Positions 22,360 to 34,079 of a stretch of DNA of 64,000 bases are shown one piece after another (positions within the stretch are counted from its first letter, which is position 1; each line of letters starts with the position of its first letter). The position numbers were made by a program, and so were the translations under genes. Source of the DNA: Stereum hirsutum FP-91666 SS1 (lineage: Eukaryota > Basidiomycota > Agaricomycetes > Russulales > Stereaceae). The notes below the pieces were generated by a model. That model did no database searches. It was not told where the DNA came from and saw only the letters and a program-made list of their open reading frames with translations. The stretch lies in NCBI RefSeq assembly GCF_000264905.1, contig NW_006763131.1, positions 2,489,939-2,553,938 of the forward strand, in the 5' to 3' direction.

Positions 22360-23508
22360 ATGTCTCTACTGTCAGGTCGCATAGCTTGTATTACTGGCTC
22401 ATCGCGAGGAATAGGTCGCGCTTGTGCCCTCGACATCGCGAAGCATGGCGCCACTGGACTCATCCTACATTATTACGGAGACAAAGAGACGACAGCGGAG
22501 GCCGAGTCATTGACTGAAGAGATCGCGTCCACTTACCCCCATGCAAAAGTCCTCACCGTACCTGGAGATATTGGGAACCCCGAGACTTCTCAGAAGGTGC
22601 GAAGGCCTCGTAGTGTTATGGCCTTCAAGTTGAGCCTTACTCTGAGTAGGTCGTGGATGCCGGGGTTGAGAAGTTTGGCCGCATAGGTATGTGTTGTGGC
22701 CCAATTCTTCGAGTTCGCATTGTACTTCATCCCGATACTAAGTCTCTGGAACAATATAGACATACTTGTCAGCAATGCGGGCATCTGTCCTTTTGCAGAC
22801 TTCTTGGAGATGCCTCACGATACATGGCATCTCACCCGGAGAGTGAATCTGGATGGATCCTTCTATATCACCCAAGGTACGCCTGTTCTCCGGTACTCTC
22901 GCCAATATATACTAATACAGAGAGTTGTGTAGCTGTGGCGAGGCAGATGCGAGACCAGACTCCACAAGGCGGGTCCATCATCGGCATCTCATCAATATCT
23001 GCTCTAGTGGGAGGAGCCCAGCAAGTGTGAGCATCCTTCCATCCTTCTCCTCCGAATGTCTTCGTACTGATTGCGACACAGTCACTATACCCCCACCAAA
23101 GTCAGCTCCACAACCTCAGCATCTATCAGCCGTGCTCGTTACTAACACTTGGAACCAGGCCGGAATATTATCACTCATGCAGAGCGTAGCTGTTGCGTTA
23201 GGTAAATATAACATCCGCGCCAACGCCGTCCTTCCTGGAACTATCGCCACCGACATCAACAAAGAAGACCTTGCTGACGCAAAGAAACGTGAGGGTATGG
23301 TCGGGAGGACTGTCTTGGGGAGGCTTGGAAGTCAGTCCATTCCTCAGAACCCTGTGTCTTCTCGTCTCTGTGTCTGATGCATCACCTCCATTGAACAGAC
23401 CCAGACGACATCGCTGGCCCAGTCGTTTTCCTGGCCAGCGACCTCGCGAAATACGTGACGGGCGCGCAACTCCTAGTCGATGGCGGATTATTCGTCAACC
23501 TGCAGTAA
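22360..23508 (+). CDS. Short-chain dehydrogenase/reductase (FabG-like)
   Basis: Classical SDR oxidoreductase using NAD(P). Exons are 22360-22596, 22650-22686, 22760-22876, 22933-23026, 23082-23100, 23159-23330 and 23399-23508 (261 residues). Motifs in order: cofactor loop TGSSRGIG at residues 12-19, ILVSNAG, the catalytic Ser region [11 protein letters not shown], the Y-x-x-x-K as HYTPTKAG, and the C-terminal [19 protein letters not shown] typical of FabG and glucose dehydrogenase types. The exon encoding the catalytic Tyr and Lys is only 19 nt (23082-23100). It converges with the cupin gene 83 bases downstream, so the two might act on related small molecules, but this is a guess from position. 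Confidence 0.92.
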
Positions 23509-23590
23509 CTTCGCTCCGAGTAATTTATACATTTGTACGAATAAGCCCCTTCCTTGCTGTGAACATATACAATAGTACTGTTGTGCACGG

Positions 23591-24403
23591 TCAGTCTCGC
23601 CATTCCTCCTGCAGAGTCTCGCCATTCACAACCGGAGGCACCGCATCCACAACGACTGTGGCCCATCGAGCCCATGTCTTCCCCGGATTCCGCCAGGCAT
23701 GCATCGTAGCCTTCTGTATAACCGTATCCCCAGCATTTGTTAGATGTCGCTCCTCGCCATCTTCCATGATCAGCACGACCTCTCCTTGTACTGCAACAAG
23801 GAAGTGACCGATAAAAGATTCGTCAATGTGGGATCACGAGAGGATTGAGTGAGAACAGAGTTGACACCCACGAAGAATGTTATAGTCTAGCGAGATTGTG
23901 CGATGCTACAATCAACGTATAGAAGAAACACCAGTGTCTAGGATACGTCGACAGTCAAAATTTGGGAAAGAACAATGTATACCATAGGTGTGACAGCCCC
24001 AGGCGCAAGGTCAGTATACCGGAAATTCGTCCCACCAGGTGCCGCCATCCCTTGCAACGGTCTTGTCGCACCATCGACACTATAGAGACGGGCAAAGGCA
24101 CATTAAACCTCGCCCACAACGATGCCCAACAAACCCGACTGATTCACTTACTCCGAATTATTGTCCGTCGAGGGCATATCATGGGTCACCCACAGTGCGG
24201 CGGCTGTGATACCCGGTTTAAACTCCTAGAAAGTCCAGCAGGAGTAAATACAATATCCTTACAAGTTCGGGACTATCGACGTTGGCGCTTACCGCTGTAG
24301 GAATACCAGCGTCGCTCTGCACAACGGCTTTGCCATTCAAATCATGGCCTGTGACGATGCGCCGTAGGTCGGGTAGAGGAGCTTCGTTCACGTTGGACGC
24401 CAT
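23591..24403 (-). CDS. Cupin-domain protein
   Basis: Small single-domain cupin (beta-barrel) protein. Exons in coding order are 24403-24293, 24225-24152, 24079-23983, 23905-23872 and 23790-23591 (171 residues). The N-terminal RRIVTGHDLNGKAVVQSD is a signature often seen in fungal stand-alone cupins. The barrel motif 1 region is HRTISLDYNILLQGEVVLIMEDGE, given here as its parts HRTISLDYNILL and QGEVVLIMEDGE, and motif 2 is NAGDTVIQKATMHAWRNPG. The usual HxH of motif 1 is reduced to a single H before RTISLDY, with the second metal-ligand histidine in MHAWRN. The enzymatic activity, if any, is unknown. Confidence 0.85.
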
Positions 24404-24831
24404 ACTTGGAAAGAGGAGTGGACTGTTAGTCGACACGGAATGAAAGCGATGCGTGCTCGTATGTATACCGGCGAACAAAGGAGGGGTTCTACTCAGGCGA
24501 TCTTATCGATGTCGGAGCGGTGTTTTCTTTCACATGGCTGCGGGGCCGGATAACACGGAAAAGGCAGCGTTGTATCCGGATAGGGGTCACAAGGGCAGTT
24601 GACAATCTGGCGGGCAACTTCACCGGACAGTCGATGTCCACCATTTCGATGTTCAAGCAAGATAGGTTATTGGACCAGAGGAGAGGAAATAAGTCGCATA
24701 ATGAACTGAAAAGGTAACCACACACACGAGTACAGATACAGATAGATCCGCAGTGAGAGAAAGGAAACGGGTGCAGCATAAACAGCAGGCTATGAGGCAG
24801 TATCTAGTTGGAAGAGGCGTGAGTAAAGGAG

Positions 24832-26196
24832 TCAGCTAAGAAGTGAATGGAAGAGCGTACAGTAGTGGTATTCGTCAATGAGCGGCATCCAGTCTTTGAG
24901 TAAACCGCTGATGAGGTTGAAGACAGGGATGCGTTCGGTGTTATTTGCGAAGGCTTCCAACTTCGGTCTAGAGAAGAGAAGAAAGGATTTAGTTTGCGAC
25001 GAAGATAAACGGGCTTGATATTGTTCAAAACTGACCTCGTCCAAGTCTCCCAGATGGATCCGCGCACAAGATACCAGAATAGATCTCTATCTCTGCGCGC
25101 ATACTCCCCCCGTTCGAGGGAAGACGAGTTAGAAGGTACTCGGCGAATATTCCTGGACAAAAGCTCCATCGCGAGTGACACCATTAGGGGGCGATTAGAT
25201 TTACGGTCTGCCGAAAGCATGATGGCTTCGGAGAGAGCGCAGATATCAGAAAATGAACGTTTCGAACCTTTACACGCTTCGTCACTCACCGTAAATTAAA
25301 GGACGAATAATGTAGAGACTTTCTGACAACCATTCTTTCGGTGAGACAAGAGGTCTGACGAGTGAAGTTGGTGTTTTCACGGAGGCGGTGGTGAGAGCCT
25401 TGGATAGAAGATACTCTTCCACGGGGGAGGTATGCTTGGTCTGAGGCAATGGAGAGGCAAGTAGTGGATGTGGATGCAATGGAACATGGTTGTTCCTCAG
25501 GTGTTCGGGTGTCAGTGGTGGGGATGACGGGGGTGAAGAAGGAGCAAGAGTCGGCGAAGATGTGTTGGACGGAGGAGGCAAATTAGCGGGATCTATGTCT
25601 CGCTCAGGAATAGGGGGCGACAAAATTGGTCGTCGTGTGATGCGAAGAAGAGCGAAGCGAAGCATAGCTCTATAGGGCAACACGCAAATTGAGACAAAAC
25701 TAGCGCCACACAAAGGTTATGGACGTACTTGATGGCCTCCAGTAAAACGATGCCTCTCCACCGGCCCTTCTCTGAGAACTTCCTCCGTAGACCCATCTCA
25801 ATCAAGAGCTCAGTAAAGCGAACAAGCTCCAGCACCCTGGCAATCCATTTGTAACGGACGTGGCCATCTGCCCATGCGCGAGTATAGCGAGTATGGAGAG
25901 AGGGAGGTAGAAGAGGTTTGTGTTTTGGCTCTGCGTCGATTATCCTGGCGAGTAGTGTATCATGGTACAAGCTCAATACATTGAGCGATGCAGCCACTGT
26001 AACGTTACATATATTCAGTAAGAGCAATTGGTCGACGACAGGAAAAGGTAGACTGACGAGCCTCAGAGGCCAGCTCTGCATCTTTGAATCTGCCAGGAAG
26101 AAGCCAAGTGATGGATCTGAGGGTGGACTCGACCGAAGAGATGGTAGAGACATTCTTGACTAGGAAGGATTCATAGCTAGCGATAGCAGACGACAT
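24832..26196 (-). CDS. PEX16: Peroxisomal membrane biogenesis protein Pex16
   Basis: Peroxin involved in placing peroxisomal membrane proteins and forming peroxisomes from ER. Exons in coding order are 26196-26058, 25996-25729, 25669-25290, 25207-25036 and 24967-24832 (364 residues). It shows the family's N-terminal block YESFLVKNVSTISSVESTLR followed by WLLPGRFKDAELASE. Further blocks are the RYKWIARVLELVRFTELLIE helix, GRWRGIVLLEAIK, EWLSESLYIIRPLIY and, near the end, RRDRDLFWYLVRGSIWETWT and PLIDEYHYCTLFHSLLS. A Pro/Ser-rich linker of about 60 residues in exon 3 looks disordered. Both possible membrane segments lie in the second half. The gene shares a divergent 492-base upstream region with the following plus-strand gene. 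Confidence 0.93.
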
Positions 26197-26688
26197 TGAA
26201 CAAGAGAGCGAAGGAGGGTGAGGGCGCCGTGGCGAGGCCCGACGACGAGCACGTACAGTGCGGGGCGGTCGACAACAACGTGAATTCCGGTCTTTGGTTC
26301 CCGGCCAGGTCTCGAGCTCTCACGCTCCTCCATCGGGTAACCGGATGCAAACAGGCAAATTAAGGCTGCAAACATACCCTTCAGTTTGTGGCTAACGACT
26401 TCCACATTCCGTTCCCCGCGTTCATCGTTGAGGTTTGGGGAATACCACGTCGCCGAGCACGTATCGCTGTTTGCATTACAATTGGGCATCGACGTCGACA
26501 GTGCCGACTCATTGTATTACGTAAGTTCAAAGGTGAGGCCTACAGGCACCTCTAAGATTATTGCCTCGTGCTTTTTGTACCTTCAACTACACCCACTACC
26601 ACCATCACCAATTTTTCAAGTACGTTGCCCTCTTCTCGTTGGGGCTTCTCAATAAGAGCCCACGCTGGGTCTCCCCGGAGTAGCACCC
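26197..26688. other. Divergent promoter region (PEX16 / orphan coiled-coil gene)
   Basis: Shared upstream region of two divergent genes. Frames run open across parts of it on both strands, but no start or domain supports a gene. Confidence 0.4.
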
Positions 26689-28417
26689 ATGGCTTCCTCG
26701 CACACTCCTTTGGCGTACTTCCAGGTCAGTCCTGTCAGAGGACAGCTCGAACCGTACGACGGAGAGACGAGGACCGGCTGGAGGTATCTGCAGTGCACCG
26801 ATACTCCTAATGAGCTCAAGGTATGATTTACTTCTTTCTCTCCGCCCTGTGTGGTTCAGATCTAACTTATCGTCTCGCCAGGTCCTCCTTCCCCCAAAGA
26901 CTGCTACTCTTTACGCACAGCTCTTGCAGTACGAGACTGCAGAGCTCGCCAAGGGCAAGAAAGCTTCATGGGACCTCATCCTTCACATCCGACACCTCAA
27001 GGATCGAATGATTCGCAAATGTCAACGTATCTCTCGTCTGGCTACCCCTGCAGTTGCTTCCGGTGCTAGTGCTGCTTTCCGTATCGTTCATGCACCCCCC
27101 GACTTTCGCCTCAAGGAGATGGAGAGATGGCTTCGAGATCAAGAACCGCGAGGGCGCACTAGGGATCCCTCGAAGAAATACACCGTCGAAGCCGCCGCCC
27201 CCAGGCCGCAGACTCCCCAATCTTCCTGCAGCGTTTGCGGACATGTACACCGATCGGCGCATCCTCACGATAGCCATGCTCAGACTGCAAGTCCTCGTTC
27301 AAGTCGCGTAGCGCACTCCGCTAGCCGTTCGAGCTTGTCGCAACGTGCACCCACGAAGGCATCCGCGTCCGGCAAACGTCGTGTCTCTGCCTCTTCCCAA
27401 AGTACCTCTCGATCCCAATCTTCTTCGGGAAGTCAACGTCATCCCATGCGCTCCGCGCCTCTCGCTTCGCAGGCCGCGTACCTCTCGCCTGTCGTCGAAG
27501 AACGTACAGGGATGTCGCTTTCACCGTCCTTGTCCAACCCATATGGCCTCACTCCCGAACATGCCTTCGACGATCCTGGTCCCCGTTCTGAGGTCGTTTC
27601 TCCTGAACCCCTCCCTCATCCCTACCGCTCGAGCACGAATCTCTCAGAAATCCCGATGGAAATGCCTCAGCCTATGACACAAATGCCGGAACCCGTTCAC
27701 TACCAACCCGTTTTTGTCGACTCTCGGGAGCAGTCGCCCCCAATGGCGCCAGGTTCGGACTTTGGCTCGGTTCTGCCTAGTTCACCTCTAAAGGATGACT
27801 TTGCTCCGACTGATGCAGATGTCCAAGAAGGCCCTCCGATCGCTGGCTCATCATTAGCCAGGCCCGGTATTCCTCGGAGGAGGAGCAGCCTCAAGCAGTC
27901 CGGGCGTGTGAGCACTGGGGAGCGCTCGACGAAGGTAGTCTCGTGGGCTATGGATAATGATTGGTCTGACCATATGTCCAAGTTTGACCACATCGCGTAT
28001 GCGACTGAAATAGCAGGTGGGACTATTCAGTCAGTAGTCTAGTTGACGCCAGAACTAAACTTGGATGCCACTAGGCAATGCCCTAGACGAGGCGAGGACG
28101 AAGTTCCAGGCCGAAATTATCGGCGTGCGGGACTTACGCCATAACATTACGGCAGCCTTGGAGAGATTGCGCTTGGAAACGCAGACGTTGCAGCTGGAGG
28201 AGCAGAATCTAGCCACGCACGAAGAGAGGCTAAATGTCAGCTTCGAGCAACTCCGGGAGAAGGAGAACACCTACAAGGACACAGGTCAGGGTTTCCTCTA
28301 TGTCTCCCTGGGTCAATCACACTAATTGTTTGTGTTGTTTTAGTCGCTGCCGTTCTCGAAGAGACGAAACGTGTTGTGATGGCTGCCGATAAGAAGAGGG
28401 ATGAACTCCTTAGTTGA
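26689..28417 (+). CDS. Uncharacterised protein with C-terminal coiled coil
   Basis: I do not recognise this family. Exons are 26689-26820, 26882-28016, 28075-28284 and 28344-28417 (516 residues). Residues 1-150 look folded and helical (YLQCTDTPNELK, LYAQLLQYETAELAKGKKAS, LKDRMIRKCQRISRL). The centre (about 165-370) is Ser/Pro/Arg-rich and probably disordered. Residues 420-516 form a heptad-rich helix (LRHNITAALERLRLETQTLQ, then EEQNLATHEERLNVSFEQLR) that should be a coiled coil. A short SSCSVCGHVH stretch has two cysteines but no full zinc motif. The architecture suggests a structural or adaptor protein; no function is claimed. Confidence 0.75.
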
Positions 28418-29064
28418 GCCGCTTTACGCTATATTTCACGAAACTCATGCCTTACACGACCACCGGTTTTCTTCCATTTTTCTTATTCCTTTTATAGTCT
28501 CTCTTAACGGCCCGCGCTAGACTTCTCCCTTCAACGTCGTGTGCCTCCGAGCCTTCCGAACAAGCATCGAAGGCATTGCTGAACACCTTCGAACATATTT
28601 CTATTTCAGACGGTCCAAGTGGACCATTGTCTGTATTACTATTGTCTGACCCCTTTACGCCCACTCATACCCATAACTTTGGACTGCTTTCCTGCTTTAT
28701 TTATACCACAATGTTGTTTACGACGACGGGCATTTGCCTCCATCCTGCGAGATACAATATCTAGTTCTCGAATGTTCTTTACGAGTAGACTCTCTGAACG
28801 ACACTATACCGGCTGTATGTACTCTTGTGGTCTGTAAACACGCGTTTCTCCACCTAAATGGCATATCAATGGGCCATTGCAGGCGCACAGTCGGCCGTTT
28901 CAACTTGCAGTGAAAAGGAGAACGGTCAGGACTGACTCGCCTTGAGCCGCACGGCCCGGCGTCAACAAGCTTTAGTGCCTGGTGCCAAGCTCTTCCAAAT
29001 GAACTTGTTCCCAGTTTGCCGGTGAACTCTAAGCGTACGCGTACAGCAGTCGTACCTCACGAGA
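28418..29064. other. Intergenic region, nothing recognised
   Basis: It contains 3' flank of the coiled-coil gene and the upstream region of the BTB gene. I see no additional gene or repeat. Confidence 0.4.
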
Positions 29065-31869
29065 ATGGCGTTCTTCGAAGATAGCAGCACCCGCGGCTAT
29101 CTTCTCTCCTCGAGTCCTCGCTTTGCTTCGCTCTTCCCCTCCGTCAAGGCTAAACCATCTCTTGACACGTCCATGAGCTCACCTGGGCCGTCTTCTGCAG
29201 ATATCCAAACTCATATCTACAACTCGTTTCTTGAGGGGAAGACTGCGGACGTAGCGCTTCACGTCCAGGGATCCTGGAACGCGATCTACAAGCTACATCG
29301 TGTCGTTCTAATCCAGGCGGTGCGCAAGGCTTATTGTTCAGACGTATCCGGGGCAGGAGAACTTACTGTCGCTTCGAATGGCCATAGGGGTTCTTCCGTA
29401 GCTTGTTTGATGGCGGGTTCGCTGAGTCCAAATCGAGAATGAGAGCTTCGCATGCTCATCCGGGGATTGTGGACATGATACTCGAAGATACGAACATCAC
29501 AAGAGCAGGTACGAGATTCATCTCATCTATCCAACGCCTAGTTGACAGATCCTCGTCTTGGTAGCATTCGAGTGAGCACATCCGTTCAGTCGTGTGATAC
29601 TAGTATCCATACTCAACTCGGTTCTGCCATCTAGGCTATGCATTGCGCGACTCTATGGCGGAGGGCCTGAGCTATATGTGGATACAACAACAATCCCTAC
29701 GCCCGCCAAACCCTTGACGCCCTCGTTCCCCGTCCCCGGTCCACGTCCCACTGTTCCTCCCGGCCAACAGCTCGCCACACCTCGTTTCCTCCTATCCTTA
29801 CTCGCCGCATCCATCTACCTCTCTATTCCCTCTATCACTCGCCAGTGTGTGACTCTCATCCTGAGCTCTGTAGGACCCTATACCGTTGTGTCGTACCTCT
29901 CGTTTGCCGTAGGGGATGGGATCGGACCATTGACGGAAGGGGACACAGACAGTGCAGCAGGTCTCGAACGTGTTGCAGAGTCGGTGAAGGTGGACCCGGA
30001 ACGGTACCTTTCTCTTCGTCGAGCGCACGCCAGACAGCAGAAAGGCGAAGATGGACAGAGTATCTCTCTGGCCTCTGAAGCAGCGTCCGTGCGTGAAGGG
30101 GAGAATACCGGTGATCAGTTGTCTACCTTTGACCTCGAGTCGAGAAAGGAGGACCCGTCGATCTACGAAGACTCTTCGGGATCATCTATCCGCGGCTTCG
30201 AAATCTTGAACCACAACCAGCTATACCTTCACTATGGCACCGTTTCTGACAAGATCGGAGAGGCCGCTGCCTGTTGGCTAGCTCGCTGGGGTGTAGATAT
30301 GCTTCACTACGAGGTCCAGGCGAAGGATGCGACTAAATCTGGCCCTGGATCGATGGGTCCCTCATCAGAGAACAGTGGAACAGCACGGCGTTCGACTGTC
30401 TCCACCACTCGGCCTACCGGCGGTTTCTTGACTTTCCAGCCCATGCCCTCCAGCGTTCCCGTCATATGGCGTCGAGGTGGAATTGCTCCTCGATGGATAC
30501 GTGCTCTCCTGTCATCTGACTCAATGTTCGTGAAGGATGAAAAGGAGAGATATGATGCGGCAAAGATGGTGGTCGAGTTGCGGCGGAGCGAAGGGATAGA
30601 CGTGGAGGAGGAGATCGAGTTCACGAAGTTATTTACAGAAGGAATCTACTATCAGAACATGGTCGGTCCTTTTTCTTGCCTTCTGTCTGGCAATGTGGTT
30701 TCCTGATGGATTACTCTGTACAGTCGCTGGAAGACCTCGTTTCTATATTCGAGGATGTATCACCAACCACTGGCCAAAGCTATATTCCACTGGGGGTCAT
30801 CCAATCTGCTCACTGGAACCAAGCACTCTTGCACCACAAGATCACCGGTCGTTCCTTCTCTTCGGCTTCCCCGCCATCGTCGCCTAATCCTGGCGGATCT
30901 CGCGACAAGGAGCTCGGCGTGTCGATACCCACCACAGAGATTGTCGAGAAACTGCTAGGGGCGAACCATGACGCGGAAAAGGACCGCGCTTATTGGCCAG
31001 TGCCTGCAGACGCGTCCTATCGAATCGGAGATGGTTCTGCAATTGATGGCGCCACGATGGATGAGCTTTTCGAGCGTCCCTCCGCGGCCAACGGCAAGGG
31101 AGCGGGTCATGCCACGACATCTGAGTCCACATTCTTTGGACTCAAGACGAACCGGACTCTTGCACCGATGTGCTCGCAGGTACCGAAAGTGACCAGGTGG
31201 TCGCCATACCCTCCATGTCGTTTCGCCGTCGAGTTTTGGGATGTGGAAGCTTTGCGAGAGAAGAGCCGCTTACATTCTCATACCATCTGGTACGCCGGGA
31301 GTCTCTTCAACGTATACGTCCAACTCGTCCGCAAGAAAGGACTTCAACTAGGAGTGTATCTCCACCGACAATCCAGCATCGATCCTATACCCCCTGCATC
31401 AGCTCCATTTGGATTGCACCGCGCTGAACGGACTCATACTCGGAACATGTCTACGCCCACTGTGCCCACCTCAGTCTCCACGCCCAACGTGCAGCAGACC
31501 GCACACTCTCCACTCACGCAAACACGCTCTACGACGCCCACCTCCTCGACAACGGCAGGCTCTACTGTACCCAATACCCTTCCCGCTTGTGCGCCACCTA
31601 TTGCACCACCACAGCCTTATCGAGATCCCCGCCCTGCCGTCTCCGCATATTTCACGATATCATGCGCGAGTGCAACGGGATCGTCTCTCACGTTATTCAC
31701 GAGCGCACCAGACGTTTTCTCGGTCAGTCAGAGTTGGGGATGGAAGAGCAGCTCTTTGAGGACGGAGGAGTATCTGGAGGTGACGGGGAAGGATGGAGTG
31801 CCGGCGAGCACGATGCCGAGTGAGAAGGAGTGCAGCTTGAGAGTGACCGTTGTGTTGGGCATTGTTTGA
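29065..31869 (+). CDS. BTB/POZ domain protein (germ-cell-less-like)
   Basis: Probable substrate adaptor for a cullin-3 ligase or a nuclear scaffold; the partner is unknown. Exons are 29065-29319, 29388-29508, 29565-29571, 29635-30661 and 30724-31869 (851 residues). The BTB core is at about residues 50-140: IYNSFLEGKTADVALHV, YKLHRVVLIQAGFFRSLF and the DTNITRAAFELCIARLYGGG block. A central region contains LHYGTVSDKIGEAAACWLARW and WRRGGIAPRWIRALLSSD. A later C-terminal module has PPCRFAVEFWDVEALREKS and YVQLVRKKGLQLGVYLHR. The third exon is only 7 nt (29565-29571), yet it supplies AFE inside the BTB helix. Thr/Pro/Ser-rich linkers separate the modules. Assignment to the germ-cell-less-like fungal group rests on overall pattern only. 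Confidence 0.82.
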
Positions 31870-32333
31870 TTTTTCTTTTCTTTTCTTTTCTGTCCGTCGA
31901 CTTCTAGGATCAATTTACCACTTATGCTTCATTTGCATTCTTTTAGGGATTTTCGGGAATCTGCATTTTTATATTTCTTGCCAGGACACCCATGTATACA
32001 CGACCCTCCCTGCTCCATCTATGCACATGTACAGTACACATACTATAATTCTCATCGTTATGCTCTTCCATTATTGACGTTTACTATTAGGATATCCTTT
32101 TGTCGTGTTTTGAGAAAGTGGTTGAATGATATGCTTCCGACAGAAATCGATATGGATGAGCCCATGGATCAAGCTTTCAAGCCTTCGTCGGTTCCTTCCT
32201 TCCTTATTACAGCTCCGTCTTTGGATTTCAAGCTCCCTGGCGCTTATTTGAACCAACGAAATTCCCATCATCGATAAACGCCAAACCCATTTAAGCACTC
32301 AACCGTCTTAGAACCTGACATTCACCACACAAC
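31870..32333. other. Intergenic region
   Basis: 3' flank of the BTB gene with TTTTC repeats near 31870-31890, then the promoter of the next gene. No additional feature is recognised. Confidence 0.4.
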
Positions 32334-32864
32334 ATGTCAAAATCGAAGCTGTCGCCGCCGCCACAATATCCCGACATCATCCTAGCCCTCGACTTGATCG
32401 ACACCACACCACCGCGTTTCCACTGGTTCTTCTACGTCGCAAACCCTGCCGATGGTCGGGAGAATTCAATCGGAACGAAACTACACGCCATCGGCGACCC
32501 GTCGACTGCTACGGGCTGGTCGTACGATAGGATCTCTCTCGACTTGTTGAACTCGACAGCCGTCGCATCTGCTGCTATCGTTGGAAAGTTGAGGTCGAAC
32601 ACTACCATCGACGATCTAAACAAACTTTTGAGTCCTATTCCGATGGTGGTTCCGGAGGTTGATAGGGGCCGCGAGCCCCGATTCACGTGTCGGGTGTGGT
32701 GTCGCGAAGCGCTTCGACGGCTGAACGACGCGAAGATCGTAATTTGCGAAGATGTCGATTCTATGGAGGAAGAGATGTGGGAGTATGGTCGGGCTGCGGC
32801 AAAAGAAATTGAGGACGATGTTTTTGAAGCCGCGAAACTTTGGAAAGCCAGAAATTCCAGATAA
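32334..32864 (+). CDS. Small conserved fungal protein of unknown function
   Basis: A single-exon gene of 176 residues. It starts with PPPQYPDIILALDLIDTTPP and has a FHWFFYVAN strand, a GWSYDRISLDL segment and a Cys/Trp-containing FTCRVWCREALRRLND block, followed by acidic helices ending in AKLWKARNSR. This pattern resembles small basidiomycete proteins, often present in many copies, that have no assigned function. The lack of introns in a region where nearly every other gene has several is notable. No signal peptide or membrane segment is visible. Confidence 0.7.
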   Translation: MSKSKLSPPPQYPDIILALDLIDTTPPRFHWFFYVANPADGRENSIGTKLHAIGDPSTATGWSYDRISLDLLNSTAVASAAIVGKLRSNTTIDDLNKLLSPIPMVVPEVDRGREPRFTCRVWCREALRRLNDAKIVICEDVDSMEEEMWEYGRAAAKEIEDDVFEAAKLWKARNSR

Positions 32865-33127
32865 TGCCCGTGAGTAATTTCAAGACCGTCTATACAACTA
32901 GCAAAGAGATTGACGGTGTTTTTGAATAGGATCACTCGTACACGACGTTATTCACTCTTCGAGTGTAATGGAAGAAGATATCCGACTTCATGCTCAGAAG
33001 ATCTCAGTGTAGCCACATACAAAGATTCATACTCACACGCTGATCATGAATACACCATCAGTATAGTGCAGGAACGATCCTTCACCCTGCTTGAAACGAC
33101 TAGTAATATAACCTGAAGACATAATCA

Positions 33128-34079
33128 TTAGATTTGCAGCCGCAAACTGGGGAGGACGATGGACTGGACTGACCCAAACGACCAATCGCGCCTCGCAAAC
33201 CGACCACCAGCGTTGTTGGCAGCCGCAGCGTTATTGTTGTTGGCGGCGGCGGCACCAGCACCAGCATTGTTGTTCGCGGCAGCGGCGCCATTGGCGTTGT
33301 TGTTGTTGGGGGCAGCAGCAGCACCGGCACCAGCATTGTTGTTCGTAGCGGCAGCAGCGCCATTGCCGTTATTGTTGTTGTTCGCAGCGGCGGCACCAGC
33401 ACCGGCGTTGTTGTTGGCGGCGGCAGCGTTACCAGCACCGGCATTGTTGTTCGCAGCGGCGGCGCCATTACCGTTATTGTTGTTGTTGGCGGCGGCGGCA
33501 GCAGCGCCGTTTCCGTTATTCCCGGCGGCAGCAGCGTTCGCACCATTGGCGTTGTTGTTGGCGTTGGCATTAGCGTTACCGCCGTTAGGACGAGCACGGT
33601 TCTGGCGAGCCCAGATCGAGTCGTAGTACTCGCGAGCGTGGGGACTATCGCTCTCGTCGTCCCGGGTTTGTTGGTTCTCGACCTGTTCCGAATTCAACAG
33701 ATGAGCATGAGTCTAGGGAAACACTATAAGTAAGACGATAGCTAGGCAACTCACCGTAGTAGGCGTATTAACATGGCTTGCCGCCCTTTCAGCGAGGATC
33801 TCTGCAGCGAAGTCTCGAATAATCTAGAGACAAACGGGATGGATGTGAGATGCCGTCCATTTAATTAGGTGTGAGAGCGATATACATACGGTGGCCTTGT
33901 CTCCCGATCGAGAGATCTACCATACGCTGGGTTAGCTCCTTGGATCTGGCATCTACACTGACATAGGTTGCAAAACTCACTAAGCGATGATCGGGTGCAT
34001 TGGGTGCTACAGGCAACGCAGCGACGTTCAGAGCAAGAGCCACGACGACGGCAAGCGTTGAAGCATAAGGAAAGATCAT
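33128..34079 (-). CDS. Secreted Asn/Ala/Gly-repeat protein
   Basis: I do not recognise a family. Exons in coding order are 34079-33981, 33916-33890, 33823-33755 and 33712-33128 (259 residues). The N-terminus YASTLAVVVALALNVAALPV is a good secretion signal with a likely cleavage near residue 22. A helical segment IIRDFAAEILAERAASHVN follows, then EYYDSIWARQN, and then about 130 residues built from alternating poly-Asn, poly-Ala and GAG units (for example NNNAGAGAAAANNNN). The acceptor at 33917-33919 is chosen because it alone keeps the frame with the downstream exons. The product is probably an extracellular or cell-wall-associated low-complexity protein; the repeat is likely variable in length. 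Confidence 0.7.
33195..33590 (-). repeat. GTT/GCN-rich minisatellite coding Asn/Ala/Gly repeats
   Basis: Tandem imperfect units of roughly 40-60 bases, made of runs of GTTGTT and GCGGC on the plus strand, encode the repetitive C-terminal half of the secreted protein. All units keep the frame, so copy-number change would alter length without disrupting the gene. Confidence 0.8.

Noticed and set aside
26160..26489. Minus-strand frame upstream of PEX16
   Set aside because: It lies in the divergent promoter and has no motif or splice link to the PEX16 exons, which start cleanly at 26196.
33159..33626. 155-codon Ala/Leu-rich plus-strand frame
   Set aside because: It mirrors the Asn/Ala repeat of the minus-strand gene; the minus strand has the signal peptide and consistent splicing.
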